In this document: piece by piece, positions 11,491-23,049 of the stretch
Layout: every line of letters starts with the position of its first letter
Numbering within the stretch: the first letter of the stretch is position 1
Source of the DNA: Cycas panzhihuaensis
Taxonomy: Eukaryota > Cycadophyta
Direction: 5' to 3'
DNA: 64,000 bases
Assembly (NCBI GenBank): GCA_023213395.1
Contig: CM041465.1
Span: forward strand, 154,511,741 to 154,575,740
Made by a program: the position numbers and the translations under genes
The notes under the pieces: generated by a model
Databases searched by the model: none
The model's input: the letters and a program-made list of their open reading frames with translations, nothing else
Told to the model about the DNA's origin: nothing

Positions 11491-13539
11491 GTGAAGATGA
11501 TGAAGTAAAAGAGATAGTGAAGAAAGAGTAAATGAAAATGCCACTGACACGTGTGGTTGAAAGACTTGGTGTAGTAGAGAGAAGTATGATTAAATAACAA
11601 TCAATGATAATATGCCACAAACACTTATGGTAAATACTCCTAACACAGTAGGGTTTGATGATGTGTCTAAATGGTAATATAAGGATCACAAAGATAAATG
11701 ATGTATCATGTGATCATAAAATCAAGATTCTACCCATGTAGAAATTGGCATATGGGTGCACACAACTAAAAAACTAAGTTTAATAGGGGATGTGTGATCA
11801 AACCCAAACCTTTATATTAAGCCTAAAGTAGTTAAGGTGTCGATGCCTAAGGGAGCTTCTAGTATACATACTAAGACCTTCACCTGCGATACCCAGACCT
11901 ATGTTTGCTGATAAAATCTAAGTCACAGTGAAACCCAAATACTCTCAGTTAACACCCAATTTATCAGTGAGTAGCTATATACCTCCTCCAAAGAGTCAAA
12001 CAGTATGTGCGTATCCCATGGCTATGATAGATATTGAACTAGGTACATTTTAATCTTGATTAAAGTTTTTTATTTTCCTAGGTGGTTATCAGAATTATCC
12101 CTTATTAGAGGCCATAGGTATGGCTAACCTATCCATTCACCACTAATCTGGTTAAGACCAAACCTATTATGAAACTCATACCTCCCTTACGACCTAGACT
12201 TTAGCCAATTATGGTCTATTTCAACCAAGGCGAGTGTGTGCACAAATAAAAAACTGATGGTATAAGTCATACAGATGAGATTCCTTTTAGGAAATAATGT
12301 AAGTTATTTCCAAATAACTTGAACTAAAATAAAAATAGAAAGATACCAATTGTACTTGATTACCTTCCATGCTTGTTTGTTATTATTGTTGTTTTATGTG
12401 TTTCTTTATGCTATGTGTGGAAATAGAAAGAGCATGTTAGATTTAGTAGAGGAACCAGATATTGCTTCTGATTCAAGGTTTCCCTTGATTTAATATAATG
12501 TTTCCAAATATATTTTTAAAAATTTTAATATAAAATCCATAAAGGTCTAAAAAGTGGATCAACTTGCCACTAAAATACTAGTTTCTCTAAATTTAGATGC
12601 CTACTATTTTGCCCTATCTTGTGATTTTTTTCTTATAAAATTTATAAATAATAATAAATGGGTAAAATCTTCTAAAAATTATAAATATATAAGACTAAAT
12701 TATGGAATTTGAATTTATGATAATAAGAAAAAGTATTTAGAATGTCATTTCTGATAAGATAATGAAGTCATATTTTTGAAAAGGCATAAAAAATATTTTG
12801 TCCAAAAAAAACACAAAAGTAGAATCTATCCAGATTCAATGTCTTAGAATCTAAACTTCAATATTTCAAAAGCTTCATCTTGACACGTACATCAATTTTT
12901 CCTTCTACATCATCTTTAAAAATAGATTAAAAACTGTCTAAAATGTCCTTGTAACATTTTTGTGGGGTTGAAGAGGTAAATTTACCATCCGTCAGAAACT
13001 ATAAAGATCTCATTAACCAAGGGATGAAATTTAATAAGATTTATCTCAGAATGCTCCTGAAACATAAATCTACTAGATCCCTAAATAAAAACTTTTAGAT
13101 TTTTAGGTTATGTTTAAAGGATTTCATTGAGAAAAGTGCCCTAAGTCACTCATCTGTAAAATTTGACCTCTTGTTTTAGCTAAAGTTGGTTATTGCAGGT
13201 TGAATCTAAAGCTTCTCCAGATGACAAAAACAATCCTCTTAGCAAGGCAACCTTGCATGTCAAATTTCATCAAAATTTGAGATGGTCAATTTTTTAATCA
13301 AATTTGAAGCCTTCAATGCTTCTAAGGCTATTATGGCAACCAAACGACTTCAAAAATCTATATTTTTCAACTTTAAAGTTATGCACATATAGAAAAAGTA
13401 GGAACATATAAAATAATATAATTTTATGCTCTCTAATATAAAATAAAGTTCTCAAATAAGCTCTCAATCTCACATGAATTATGAGTGAGAGGCATTAATG
13501 GCTCCATACAAGCCTAGTAGGGAAATTTGGCCAACAATG
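11491..13539. other. Copia 1 long 5' leader, no gene
   Basis: About 2 kb between the primer site and the gag start. I see no protein similarity. This is long for a copia leader. The part around 11740-12300 is less AT-rich and has short blocks that look like mutated coding or regulatory sequence, so an old insertion is possible. Confidence 0.4.
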
Positions 13540-13551
13540 ACTCTAATACTA
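13540..13551 (-). promoter_or_regulatory. Copia 1 primer binding site (initiator Met tRNA)
   Basis: Minus strand TAGTATTAGAGT, followed by CATTG. It differs from TGGTATCAGAGC by three transitions. It lies nine bases inside the 5' LTR, in the correct place and direction. Confidence 0.8.
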
Positions 13552-13560
13552 GTTGTTGCG

Positions 13561-13859
13561 TGAAGGATCTAGTGGTCACACTCCACTACACTAAAACAAT
13601 GGAACATAATAAGAGCAAAATGAAGAGAATAATATTGAGAGCAAAAATGAGAGGTGAAAATTATGACTTTCCCTTTCACATTCGTCCTTATATATTAGAG
13701 GATGTATATTAGGGTTTCTAAAGGAGTTTCCTGCCTAATGACATGATCCTAAAATTACACTTAAATGTAAATGAAAGTATATTTAATTATATGACTTAGC
13801 TAACCTAAATTCACCTTCATATAATTAATCTAATGACCTTGATGCATTAACATCCATTA
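13561..13859 (-). repeat. Copia 1 5' LTR
   Basis: About 299 bp, starting TGAAGGATCTAGTGGTCACA on the plus strand. It aligns with 6318-6600, with a small extra block (TTCACATTCGTCC) near 13676. The far end reads CATCCATTA, the 3' LTR copy having CATCCATCA. Confidence 0.88.
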
Positions 13860-15465
13860 AAATACCTATTAGTAACTTCCTCATATGTTTAAGGGCCTAA
13901 CTTGAGAACCTTAAGATAAATGTGGGGCTTTAAATCATTGGTAAATAAATCAAAAAGAAGATTTGAATCTAACTAAGAATGACACATATAAAATTGGTCT
14001 TGAAGTCTTCTTACAAAATCCTAACAAGATTTTCATGATTTTGTTTGATGGCTAATAATGATTTAAGTCTAGATTCAAATGATTTTTCTACATCAAAGTA
14101 ATTAATAAAAGAATTGATTAGTTATTAGAAAGAGATGATGGCAGTAGAGGGAAGATGACATAACCACTTCAAAGCATCCCCTTATAGTGACTTAGGAAAC
14201 AAACCCATCATGACATAATCATATACCATGAAGTTAGTGTATGCAAGTGTAAATGCTCATGTGTGAGATGTTGGATCTTGAGAAGACTCTCTCAAAAACT
14301 TACGAAGCTTATGGAGGAAAGGAGGCATGGGAGATAAAAGGAATTCTTATGAAAAATGGGATCTCATGTAGTCTAAAAAAGGTTTCTTTGGCCTCAACAT
14401 TAAGGAATGTTGAGGTAAGGAGGATAGATAAGGGACTGAATAAGTGGTAGGATGTTATTTATAAGAGGTAGGATGAGCTAAAAGGTGTTACATGGGGTTA
14501 AACCAAGTTGATGGATTAACCATTAAATTAGTTTAAGGTGTACAAATATGAAGCAATACAAGATTCAAATAAGTAATATAAGTCTATTAAGAAAAAGGCC
14601 TAGGAATATGAGATGAAGAGGTAGGATTAATTAGTTGAATAGTTTGGGATTGATTAAATGAATTATAAAAATAGGAGGCTTGAGCATTTAAAATGGGATT
14701 AAATTATGGAATAGGATTAGATGACCTAGGAGAAGAAGGTGGAAGCCTAATACTTTGAGAGATAATTCTATGGGAAATAACTTAGTATTGAGGTTAAGTT
14801 GAAATGGTAACATAATGTGAAGAACTCGACTTACCAGAATATAAAAGAATTAATCTAAGTACAAAAGTTGATGGACCAACATAATGAGAAGTGGGAACAT
14901 AAAAAGAAATAGGATTATTTTGAGAGGGTGATTTAATAGGTTTCTCACATGTAAAAGATGTAACAAGGGGAGGAAAATTTTGGTTTTGAGGTAAATAAGA
15001 TGAAACATGAGGTTGTGAATAAACTAATCTATTATACTTATATTCCTTGGGAGGGGAAGAAGATAATATTAGAGTAGGAGGATGGCATGGTAAAGGGGAT
15101 TTACTTGCCTTAAAAGTACCTGATAAATCAATGTACATTGACTCATACTCCTTATAAAATGCATCAAACTAATCATGCTAAGAAGAAGTAGATATTATAT
15201 GAGTCTCAAGGTAAAAAGGGTTGTAATAACTAGGGATATGAATAGGAGAAGAAATTCTAATAAAAACAGGCTCAAGGTAGGATGAAGATACCTAAAGATG
15301 AGGAATCTTTGATTGAATAAATAAAGAGATAGGAAAGGGAGCACTGCCAATAAACTAAAAAGGTATTTATGAGTACCATTGATCAATGGGTACTTCATAC
15401 AATTGGTCTTCTTCCTCAAGGAGATATAAATAGGTATCATATACTTGTTACTGAGAAGAATCCAT
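13860..15465 (-). pseudogene. Gypsy A gag (first half)
   Basis: Capsid gene of a Ty3/gypsy element on the minus strand, from a start at 15463-15465 (MDSSQ). The N-terminal part (15440-14600) is rich in Pro, Ser and Tyr. The capsid core at about 14250-14050 reads FMVYDYVMMGLFPKSL then GDALKWLCHLPS and FINYFDVEKSFESRLKSL, a clear Retrotrans_gag pattern. Gypsy T carries the same block near 43750-43600 (GDALKxLYHLPP, FINYFDVVCLFESKIKSL). The frame runs into the copia 1 LTR at 13860 and resumes at 6317. Several stops are present at likely former Gln and Trp codons. Confidence 0.8.
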
Positions 15466-15624
15466 GAGTTAACAAAACTTTATGAGTGGGATGTAAGTGT
15501 TGAGGTTCAAAGTGTAGAGGAAGACCTTAAAGCCTTAATGACTTTCTTCATTGGGATGTTGATGTGATCTCCACAGGATAAGGATGTATGACTAATGATA
15601 TAAAAATAAAGATAAAATGTAATT
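15466..15624. other. Gypsy A leader
   Basis: Short leader between the primer site and gag start of gypsy A. No gene. Confidence 0.5.
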
Positions 15625-15641
15625 CCCCAATATGGTCACCA
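15625..15641 (-). promoter_or_regulatory. Gypsy A primer binding site
   Basis: Minus strand TGGTGACCATATTGGGG. Gypsy T has the same signal, GTGACCATACTGGGGA, in the same place next to its 5' LTR. The tRNA is not identified, but the conserved position and sequence in two elements support the call. Confidence 0.6.
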
Positions 15642-15651
15642 AAAAGATAGT

Positions 15652-18130
15652 TGTTTAGGAATCAATCTAGGCTAACTACCTCTTAATAACTTTATAATTC
15701 CTCTATTTTAATTAAATAATAAGAGATATATTAGCTTATAAGAGCCCTAAAACCAACATTTGCCAACTCCTAAGAGGGAGTCTCTACTTGTTTACATTTT
15801 GTAATTGAAAGTAAATTTAAATTAGTAAGAGGCTAAAATATATGGTAACAACTTAGAGAAAGAATATCCTAGCTCATGTAAATAGGTAGAAGAGATTTGA
15901 GCTTGGAGATACACTAATAATATTTTTATTTTGGGTCTCTCCTTTGCTTCTTTTAATGATTTTTTTGTTTATTTAAAAAAGAGAAAGATAGTTATATCAT
16001 ATAGCCATACACTCATAAACTAATTTATATGAAAAGAAAAAAAAGAAATAAAGCTAAAAGGAATCATACCAAACCAAAAAGAAATCACACTTTTTGTTTT
16101 TTTTAAGCAAACCTTTTTAAGAAAAACAAAGAAATAACAATATCAAAAGAAAACCTTTTCTAATTTTTTTGACAAGTTTTTTTTTTTCTTTTTCTTAATA
16201 GAAAAGAAATGAAAATAAACTTTGTAAAATAAACATTCACACATACCTAAATGATGAAGATTGAGGGCATATGAAGCTTCTTTCTAGTCCTTCCTTTGAC
16301 ATGCATGATTTTGGTGGAGTTTCTAACTTTTAACAATGAAATAATTTTAAAGGAAGGAAACAAATCATAGAATATAACATGCAAGGTTTACAATCCACAT
16401 GCAAACTCAAAATTCACTTGTATAGCCCATGAAAAACAACATGCAAGATGTGAAATCAATATGTAAGCTCAAATTCAGTCATATTATCCATTAAGAGCTT
16501 AAACATAAGAGTATCGAAAGAACTAATGTTTATTTTAACAATATGCGACTATAAAAATCAATAAATTTATTCTATCTCTTATAAAAGAAGCAACAAGAAG
16601 GATAATCAAAGCCTATTATTTCTTTATTTTTCATTTGTATGCTCTTTTGTAAGAAGAAACAAAGAGTGAATAATTAAGGAAACCATACCAAATAACCACA
16701 AAATTTCTCAATGAAAATCAATATAGTTGTGCCTCAAGATAATAATCTTCCACCTTTTTACCAAATTTTCACTAATTTTCTTTTCAAAACGGGTAGTAAA
16801 AAAGAGAAATTATAAAGATATCATAAAATTAGAACCAAAACAAGAGGGATAAGACAAAATTTCTTTAAAATATTAATTACTATGGAGAATGGAAGGATAA
16901 AGCTATAAAATGATGATGAAGAGTAAGATCTCTCTTTATTATAACTAACCCTTGGAAATCCCACAAAAGCCTAACCTTTTAGCCACGATTTTTCTAAGAA
17001 AATAGAAATCACAATAAGAACTAGAGACAAGATAGAGAAGATAGCATAAAGAAGACACAATATGACCATTAATCCTTCAAAACACAAGCAAATGAGTGAT
17101 GGAAAAATATTATCAAGCTTCTGATAAGAGAGTTGGAGCTCATATGAAGTCTTTATAGAAGATAAACATTTCAGTAAATCTAAAAAAAAAAAGAGTTTTA
17201 GCACCACCTTCAAAATCTCCAAGTCTCTTCTCTCATGATCCTCTATTTTTTTAGCTCCTTTCTTTCCAAAAGATGTAATAAGTACTAGTTGTCTAAAGTC
17301 TAGGGGCTTTTGGGTAAAAGAGACGATAATTGCATATAGTTTAGGTGGTGGCATGCAAATTCAGAAAGAAAATAATATGTACGACTTAAAAAATATTTGC
17401 ATATAATGACAAGGACAACCTAGAAGAGATGATTAATTAAAAAGAGGCCCAAAAACTCTATAAATTAATAATAAAAGTATAAAATCAAGAGGAAAAGATG
17501 GAAAATAAGTGAATTAAAAGGAAAGTAGGTCAAAAAGGATAACAGGAAATACTTGTTACTATAGTTTCATTCATTGCCATATGGAAGATATGATAATACA
17601 AACATCATCATCCAAACGTTAATCATCATCAATCATTTGTATTTTTTTTTACCAAGATCACATGAAATTCAATAAAAGTATAACATAATATCTCAAATAA
17701 TCAAATGTAATCTCATTTAATAAGAAAATACACCCATGATCAAGTAAATCAATCAATCAAGATAAAGATAAATCAATAAAGGGCCAAATTTTAGTAAAAG
17801 AATTAGTATTTGCATAATATCTATAAGGAGTAGGAAGTATTATCATGTACTAGTTGTTGTAGAGAAAATAACAAGAAGAACTTGATTGAATATAAATTAT
17901 ATAAGTTAGTAAAGAAGATAGAGTCTTTGTCACTTAGAGATTTATACTCTGAAAGGAATACCCCTCCCCCTATAATCAAGTAAGTAAAATAAGTACTAAA
18001 TAATATGATAAACACTCATGCTATGTAGTGTGCAATAAAAATATCTCTACTATAGTATGATAGGAATTCATATATAAAAATAGTATATGTTCATCTATGA
18101 ATCTATATAGACATGTCAAGTAATGGTTGG
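15652..18130 (-). repeat. Probable 5' LTR of gypsy A
   Basis: Non-coding AT-rich block directly upstream of the primer site, beginning TGTTTAGGAATC on the plus strand. It holds long A/T homopolymer runs at 15960-16200 and no convincing gene; the 127-codon minus-strand open stretch at 16971-17354 is low-complexity and matches nothing I recognise. The high edge is unknown because copia D begins at 18131 and no second LTR of gypsy A is present. Confidence 0.45.
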
Positions 18131-18421
18131 TGAAGGATAGTGGGGACAAAGAAGAAAGACTATAAGCGTGCCATATTAAAAATTAATAAATATTAAAAAA
18201 TAAGAGGAGATATTTAGAAATACCATTTGTTCTAAGATCTTTTATTTATAATAAGGACATTGGGAGGGAGTCTACCATCAACTAACATTTTTAGAATTCA
18301 AAAAATAATAAAAACTCTATACCTAAATAGCTGAAGCAGCTAAAGTTGGATGTGGTGATCCTGCAATAGTATTAAACATTGTGCACAATTAATTAGGGTA
18401 AAATAAACTTTAATCCTAACA
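18131..18421 (-). repeat. Copia D 3' LTR
   Basis: Plus-strand TGAAGGATAGTGGGGACAAA to AATCCTAACA. It aligns end to end with 25005-25295; most differences are transitions. Confidence 0.9.
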
Positions 18422-18435
18422 TTGTCCCCCATAAT
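18422..18435 (-). promoter_or_regulatory. Copia D polypurine tract
   Basis: Minus strand ATTATGGGGGACAA directly before the 3' LTR start TGTTAGG. This is the usual site where plus-strand DNA synthesis is primed. Confidence 0.7.
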
Positions 18436-19990
18436 ATTCATTTCATACAACTCTAAGCTTATCTCTAAATTTATAGAATTTAACTTTCCTAAGTACCTTT
18501 ACAAAAATATCTGTTGTCTAATCTTTTATACTACAATAAACTAATTCTATTTCTCTTGCTCAAACAAGTTACCATATAAAGTGATGTTATGTCTTGATAT
18601 ATTTAGTCCTTCCATGAAATACCATATTACATGTAATCTAAATAGTACTCTGATTATCATACCATATTTTGGTAGAGCCATCCTGCTTCAATTAGAGATC
18701 ATGAAATAAATGACATAGCCAAACCATTTCATATGCACCTAATACTGCTACCCTATATTCTACTTTAGCTATAGATAAGGAGATGGTATTTTGCTTTTTG
18801 ATACTTCATGCTATAGATGTTAAACCTAAATTGAAGGTATATCTAAAAGTAGATTTTTTATCATCATCATCACTTCCCTAATCTAAACCTATATACCTGA
18901 TCAACCTAAAATTTAATAAAGGTTTGTAATGTAACACATAGTCTATCGTGCACTTTATATACCTTAGAATTTATTTAGTTACTTTCCAGTATATAGTTTT
19001 AGGATCTTGTATAAACCTTGACACAACATTAACTACATGTATGATATCTAGTTGTGTTGATGTCAAATAAATTAAGCTACTAATTAATTGTCTATATAAT
19101 ATACGATCAACAAGAGCAGAATCATCAAGTTTGGATAGTTTGATTCTAACTTCTATTAGTGTGGCCAAAGCTTTGTAGTCACTCATCTTAAACTTTTAGA
19201 GTAAGTATAAGGTATATTTCCTTTGGGAAATAAAGATGCCATCATCATCTTGCCATACTTTAAATCCTAAGAAGTAAGGCATTAGTCCTAAGTCTATCAT
19301 TTTGAAGTCCTTACATATATCATCCTTAAACTTTTGGGAAAGATGGGAGTTATTTCCTATATAGACCAAGTCATCAATATAAAATTTCATACTTAATATA
19401 GAGTCTCCCTCAATTTTAATATATAGGTTTCAATCTGATTAGGTTTTCTTAAATCCTTGATCTCTAAAATACTTATCTATCTTAGAGTACCATGCTCTAG
19501 GTGCTTGCTTCAAATAATAAAGTGTTTTTTTAAGTTTATACACTTTATTATCTTCCCCCCTAACTTCAATACCTTTTGGTTGTTGATTATATATTTCTCC
19601 TTCAATATAACCATTGAGAAAGGCATTTTTGACATCTATTTAGTGAACATCCCAACCTTTTAGGCTACTAGACTTAGCATCATTCTAACAGTCTTCATTC
19701 TAGCAATAGTGGCAAAGGTTTAATTATAGCCTATGCCTTCCCTTTATGCACACCCCTTGGCAATAAGTCTATCCTTATGTTTATCAATGGTCCTATTAGA
19801 TCTAAACTTGGTCTGATAGACCTATTTTATTCCAGTAGTTATTTTATTGGGAGGAAGATTAATAAGTTCCCATGTATCATTCTTCACTATAGAGTTATAC
19901 TCATCTTCTATAGCATTTTTCCATTTATCATGAGTATTTGCCCATTCAAAAATGTAAGGCTCATTGGCTTCCATCACTTGACTCATGAGA
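18436..19990 (-). pseudogene. Copia D reverse transcriptase and RNase H
   Basis: Minus-strand pol. RT at 19390-19196 reads MKFYIDDLVYIGNNSHLSQK and then YFLGFKVWQDDDGIFISQRK; the Y-I-D-D motif keeps both catalytic aspartates. At 19186-18971 it continues LISSLIYLTSTQLDIIHVVN, the connection to RNase H. RNase H follows at about 18970-18450 with DNQSTIQITCNMVFHGRTKY, the copia C-terminal signature. Stops and frame changes break it, but it is among the better preserved copia segments here. Copia F (63240-64000) shares the same family signatures. Confidence 0.82.
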
Positions 19991-21235
19991 GAAAATTTAA
20001 CTTAACTTGAATGAGTTGATCTCCTATCAAATTTATTATCCAATATGTTGTATAAGTCGTGGACTCTTTGGACCTATTTAGGAAATCTTTAATATTGAGT
20101 GGAGGTTCCCTCATCACTTGGCCTAGGGTCTATCCTAGATGGCATATATGTAGACCTTGGAGATGAATCAAAGTTAATCACAATATTCTTACCTTTATCT
20201 TGGACACAATATAGTTGATAGTAGTCATTTTTCTTGAATACCATATCTCTACTAATAATAACCTTTCTTTCCTTTAGATCATATACCTTATAGGATTTTG
20301 ATATGTCACTATATCCAATAAATATACACTGTATACTCTTATTATCAAGTTTAGTCCTTTTCTACTCTAGAATATAGGAAAAGGTTAGGCATTTCAATAC
20401 TCTCAAGTCGTAAATGCTAGGTTTGTGACTTGTCTATGCTTCTTCTAGTGTCATCCACCTAAGGGTTTTTGTGGTACATCTATTTAAGAGATAAACTACA
20501 ATATGGATAGCTTCTACCTAAAATTCATATCCAAATTTCTTATCCTTAAGTATGCACCTAGCCATTTTAACAATGGTGTGATTTTTACATTCAACAACCC
20601 CATTATGTTATGCTATGTAGGGGTTTGTATATGATCTTCTAATGCCACAATAGGTATAATAGGTATTAAATGCTTTGGAAATAAACTATCCTTATTATCT
20701 AATCTTGGGAAAGTATTTTGTGGCCACTTTATTTCTCCGTAGAGGTTTTGAAGTCCACAAAGTATTAAAATGCATTAGATTTAAATTTTAAGAAATAGAT
20801 CCATGTCTTTATTATATAGTCATCAATAAAAGTGAAGAAATATTTTGCACCTACTAGAGATTAGACATCCATTGGACCATAAAGATTTATGTAGATTAAT
20901 TAAAGTGCCCCCTTTGCTCTATAGCTTCTATTCAGAAAGCTCTCTCTATATTATTTTCCTAGGAGGCATCGCTCATATATGTCCTTGTTGACTTCAATTT
21001 AGAGTACACCTTCAACTATATTCATTCTTTTCATGAGATATAGGCTTCTATAGTATAAGTGGCCAAAATGTTTATGCCAAATATCACTATCTATCTTTGT
21101 GGATATCTTTAATGTATAATTATTTGAAGGGGTTATGACTAACTTGAAGAGTTTATCACTAGTCATCTTTCCTTTAGCAATAATAGCTTTGTTTTTTCTT
21201 TTATCCTTAATAGTACACTTACCATTATCAAACAC
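19991..21235 (-). pseudogene. Copia D GAG-pre-integrase and integrase
   Basis: At 21235-20999 an open 78-codon segment reads through the GAG-pre-integrase domain and ends with DIWHKHFGHLYYRSLYLMKR, the copia LWHxRxGHxxxxxLxxL motif (His-His half of the HHCC site). Integrase core sequence follows to about 20000 but is broken by stops. The conserved catalytic triad cannot be read with confidence. Confidence 0.75.
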
Positions 21236-22650
21236 AATCTTATAGTCCTATTCCATCATCTTTCCTATAGATAGGAGATTTTTCTTGAGAATTAGAACAT
21301 GGAAGTTGTCATCAATATATCTAGTTTCTCTTGAGTTTATGATGATAACTTTACCCCTTCCACTAGATTCATAAGTTGCATCATCAGCAAACATGATTGT
21401 GTCCTTCTTAGACATGTTAATAGTTTGGAATATCTCTTCCTTATATATCATATGTGTGGAGCATCTAGAGTCTATATGCAAAAAATCTTCTTCTTCATGG
21501 GCAACAAATATTGATAAAAATAAGTGATCATTTTCTCTATTTTCAATGATCGTGTTATTACTTCCTCTTGTTAAAGGGCCATTTTTGGCAAAACATTGAT
21601 CTTCAATTTGGCCAACCTTATGATAATATATATAATGGATAGGATCCCTTCCTCTTTGACTTAGATTCCTACTTATAGAGGTTCCTTTATCCATAGAGGG
21701 TATCCTTCCCCTTTCCAAATACAGGCCTTGGTTATTACCTTATTATTACTTAGATAATTGGGATTAGGCCTTTGAAAACTACTTTGGCCTTGATAATTAT
21801 GATAAAATTGGGTAACTTCTTGATATATTTCTTAAGTTTGGATCCTTGATGCCTTTTATGAGGAGCTTGGTATCTAGGATGTTGCTCTTGGTGTGCATCT
21901 TGTCTTGGATTCCTATCTCTCTCCCTTGGGGACTGATTCCTTATCCTTGAGCTACTAGCTTAGGCATTAGATTTGATTCTAGCCTTTGATATAAATGCAT
22001 ATTCTAAGGATTCATTAGTGCCCTTCTTTTCTTCAACAACTATCAAAATATCACTCAATTATTCTATCTTTAAGTTGCTTAGGTATTGAGATACCTCTAT
22101 ACTTATGGTTACCATCTTAAACCTTTTAATTTCACCAACATATTTAAATATTCATTCTACAACCCTTTATTTTGTAAGTGTTTCTCTAACAGATCTAATT
22201 TGGTTTACAAGATCTTGAACATTTATTATAAACTCATTGATGGTCTCCTTGGGTGACATCCTTAAGTTCCCAAATTTACTTCTTAATGTTTGGAGTTCAG
22301 TCCTTCATAAATAAGCTATAATGTGTCCCATGCTTCTTTAGATTTTGATGCATCACTAACTCTTAGGAAAATATGATCTTCTAAGACACAAAAGATTAAT
22401 ACTAATATTTCATTATCCATCTTGACATATTCTTTGTACGCTTATAGTTCTACTGGGGTGGCATTCTAACTAGCTTCTATATATCCTATTTTTATAATAT
22501 CCCATATGTCTTTAGCTATGAGGATGGGTTACATCCTTCTACTCTAATTCAAGAAATTTGATCCATCAAACTTAGTGATGATCATATTACCAAAGTTTAT
22601 AGCTACTATGTTTTAAAATTAACTCTATTGAAATGTCACCTTAAAGATAA
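21236..22650 (-). pseudogene. Copia D gag and protease
   Basis: Gag begins near 22640 with NFGNMIITKFDGSN, the usual copia opening (...LxGxNFxxW). The zinc knuckle at about 21640-21590 is degraded (YYHKVGQIEDQC). The protease active site at about 21470-21445 reads HIDSRCSTHM, where D-S-G-C-S-x-H-M is expected; the glycine reads as Arg, a G-to-A type change. The segment 21718-21248 is open for 156 codons, the longest open stretch in this element, covering the gag C-terminus and protease. Confidence 0.78.
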
Positions 22651-23049
22651 TTTAAAAAATAATGTGTCTTATTACCTAAAAGGTTTCTAAGCTCTAAGTT
22701 TTTATGTCTCCAAGAGAAGTTTTTGGTTATTATCTTATCTAGTGATGTCTACCCACAAGTGGCAAATCAAGGAGCTAATATATTGATATATGAGAACTAT
22801 ATTCTATATACCTCAATATGTAGGCTATTAAGAAGGTATAAGACTCCCCCGATATATTGATTCACCTATATCAGACTTATGCCTAGTGATAGATCTAGTG
22901 GTGAAATCTTTTCAAGTTAAGACATTCACCCCTTTAGATTTAGCATGGTCTCTAAACTCTAAAAAGATAGGGTATTCCACCTCAACTAACTACCATATAT
23001 ACTTGATAGTTAATGGCTTCCTCAACAACTTAAGAGTCCACCAAAGATG
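22651..23049. other. Copia D leader, proximal part, and foreign junction
   Basis: Non-coding. Somewhere in this stretch copia D leader gives way to sequence belonging to the LTR-like block at 23050. The plus-strand 96-codon open stretch at 22886-23176 crosses that junction and is a chance ORF. Confidence 0.4.

Larger units (their letters stand above)
6318..13859 (-). mobile_element. Copia 1, full-length decayed Ty1/copia element nested in gypsy A
   Basis: LTR pair, initiator-Met primer site and coding remains in the order gag, protease, integrase, RT, RNase H on the minus strand. It interrupts the gag of gypsy A. The flanks do not show a clear 5-bp target duplication (TTAGG at the low side, AAATA at the high side), so either it has mutated or my edge is off by a few bases. 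The element is about 7.5 kb and carries many stops, so it is non-functional. Confidence 0.85.

Noticed and set aside
16971-17354. 127-codon minus-strand ORF as a gene
   Set aside because: Low-complexity, hydrophobic, no family match, and inside a probable LTR.
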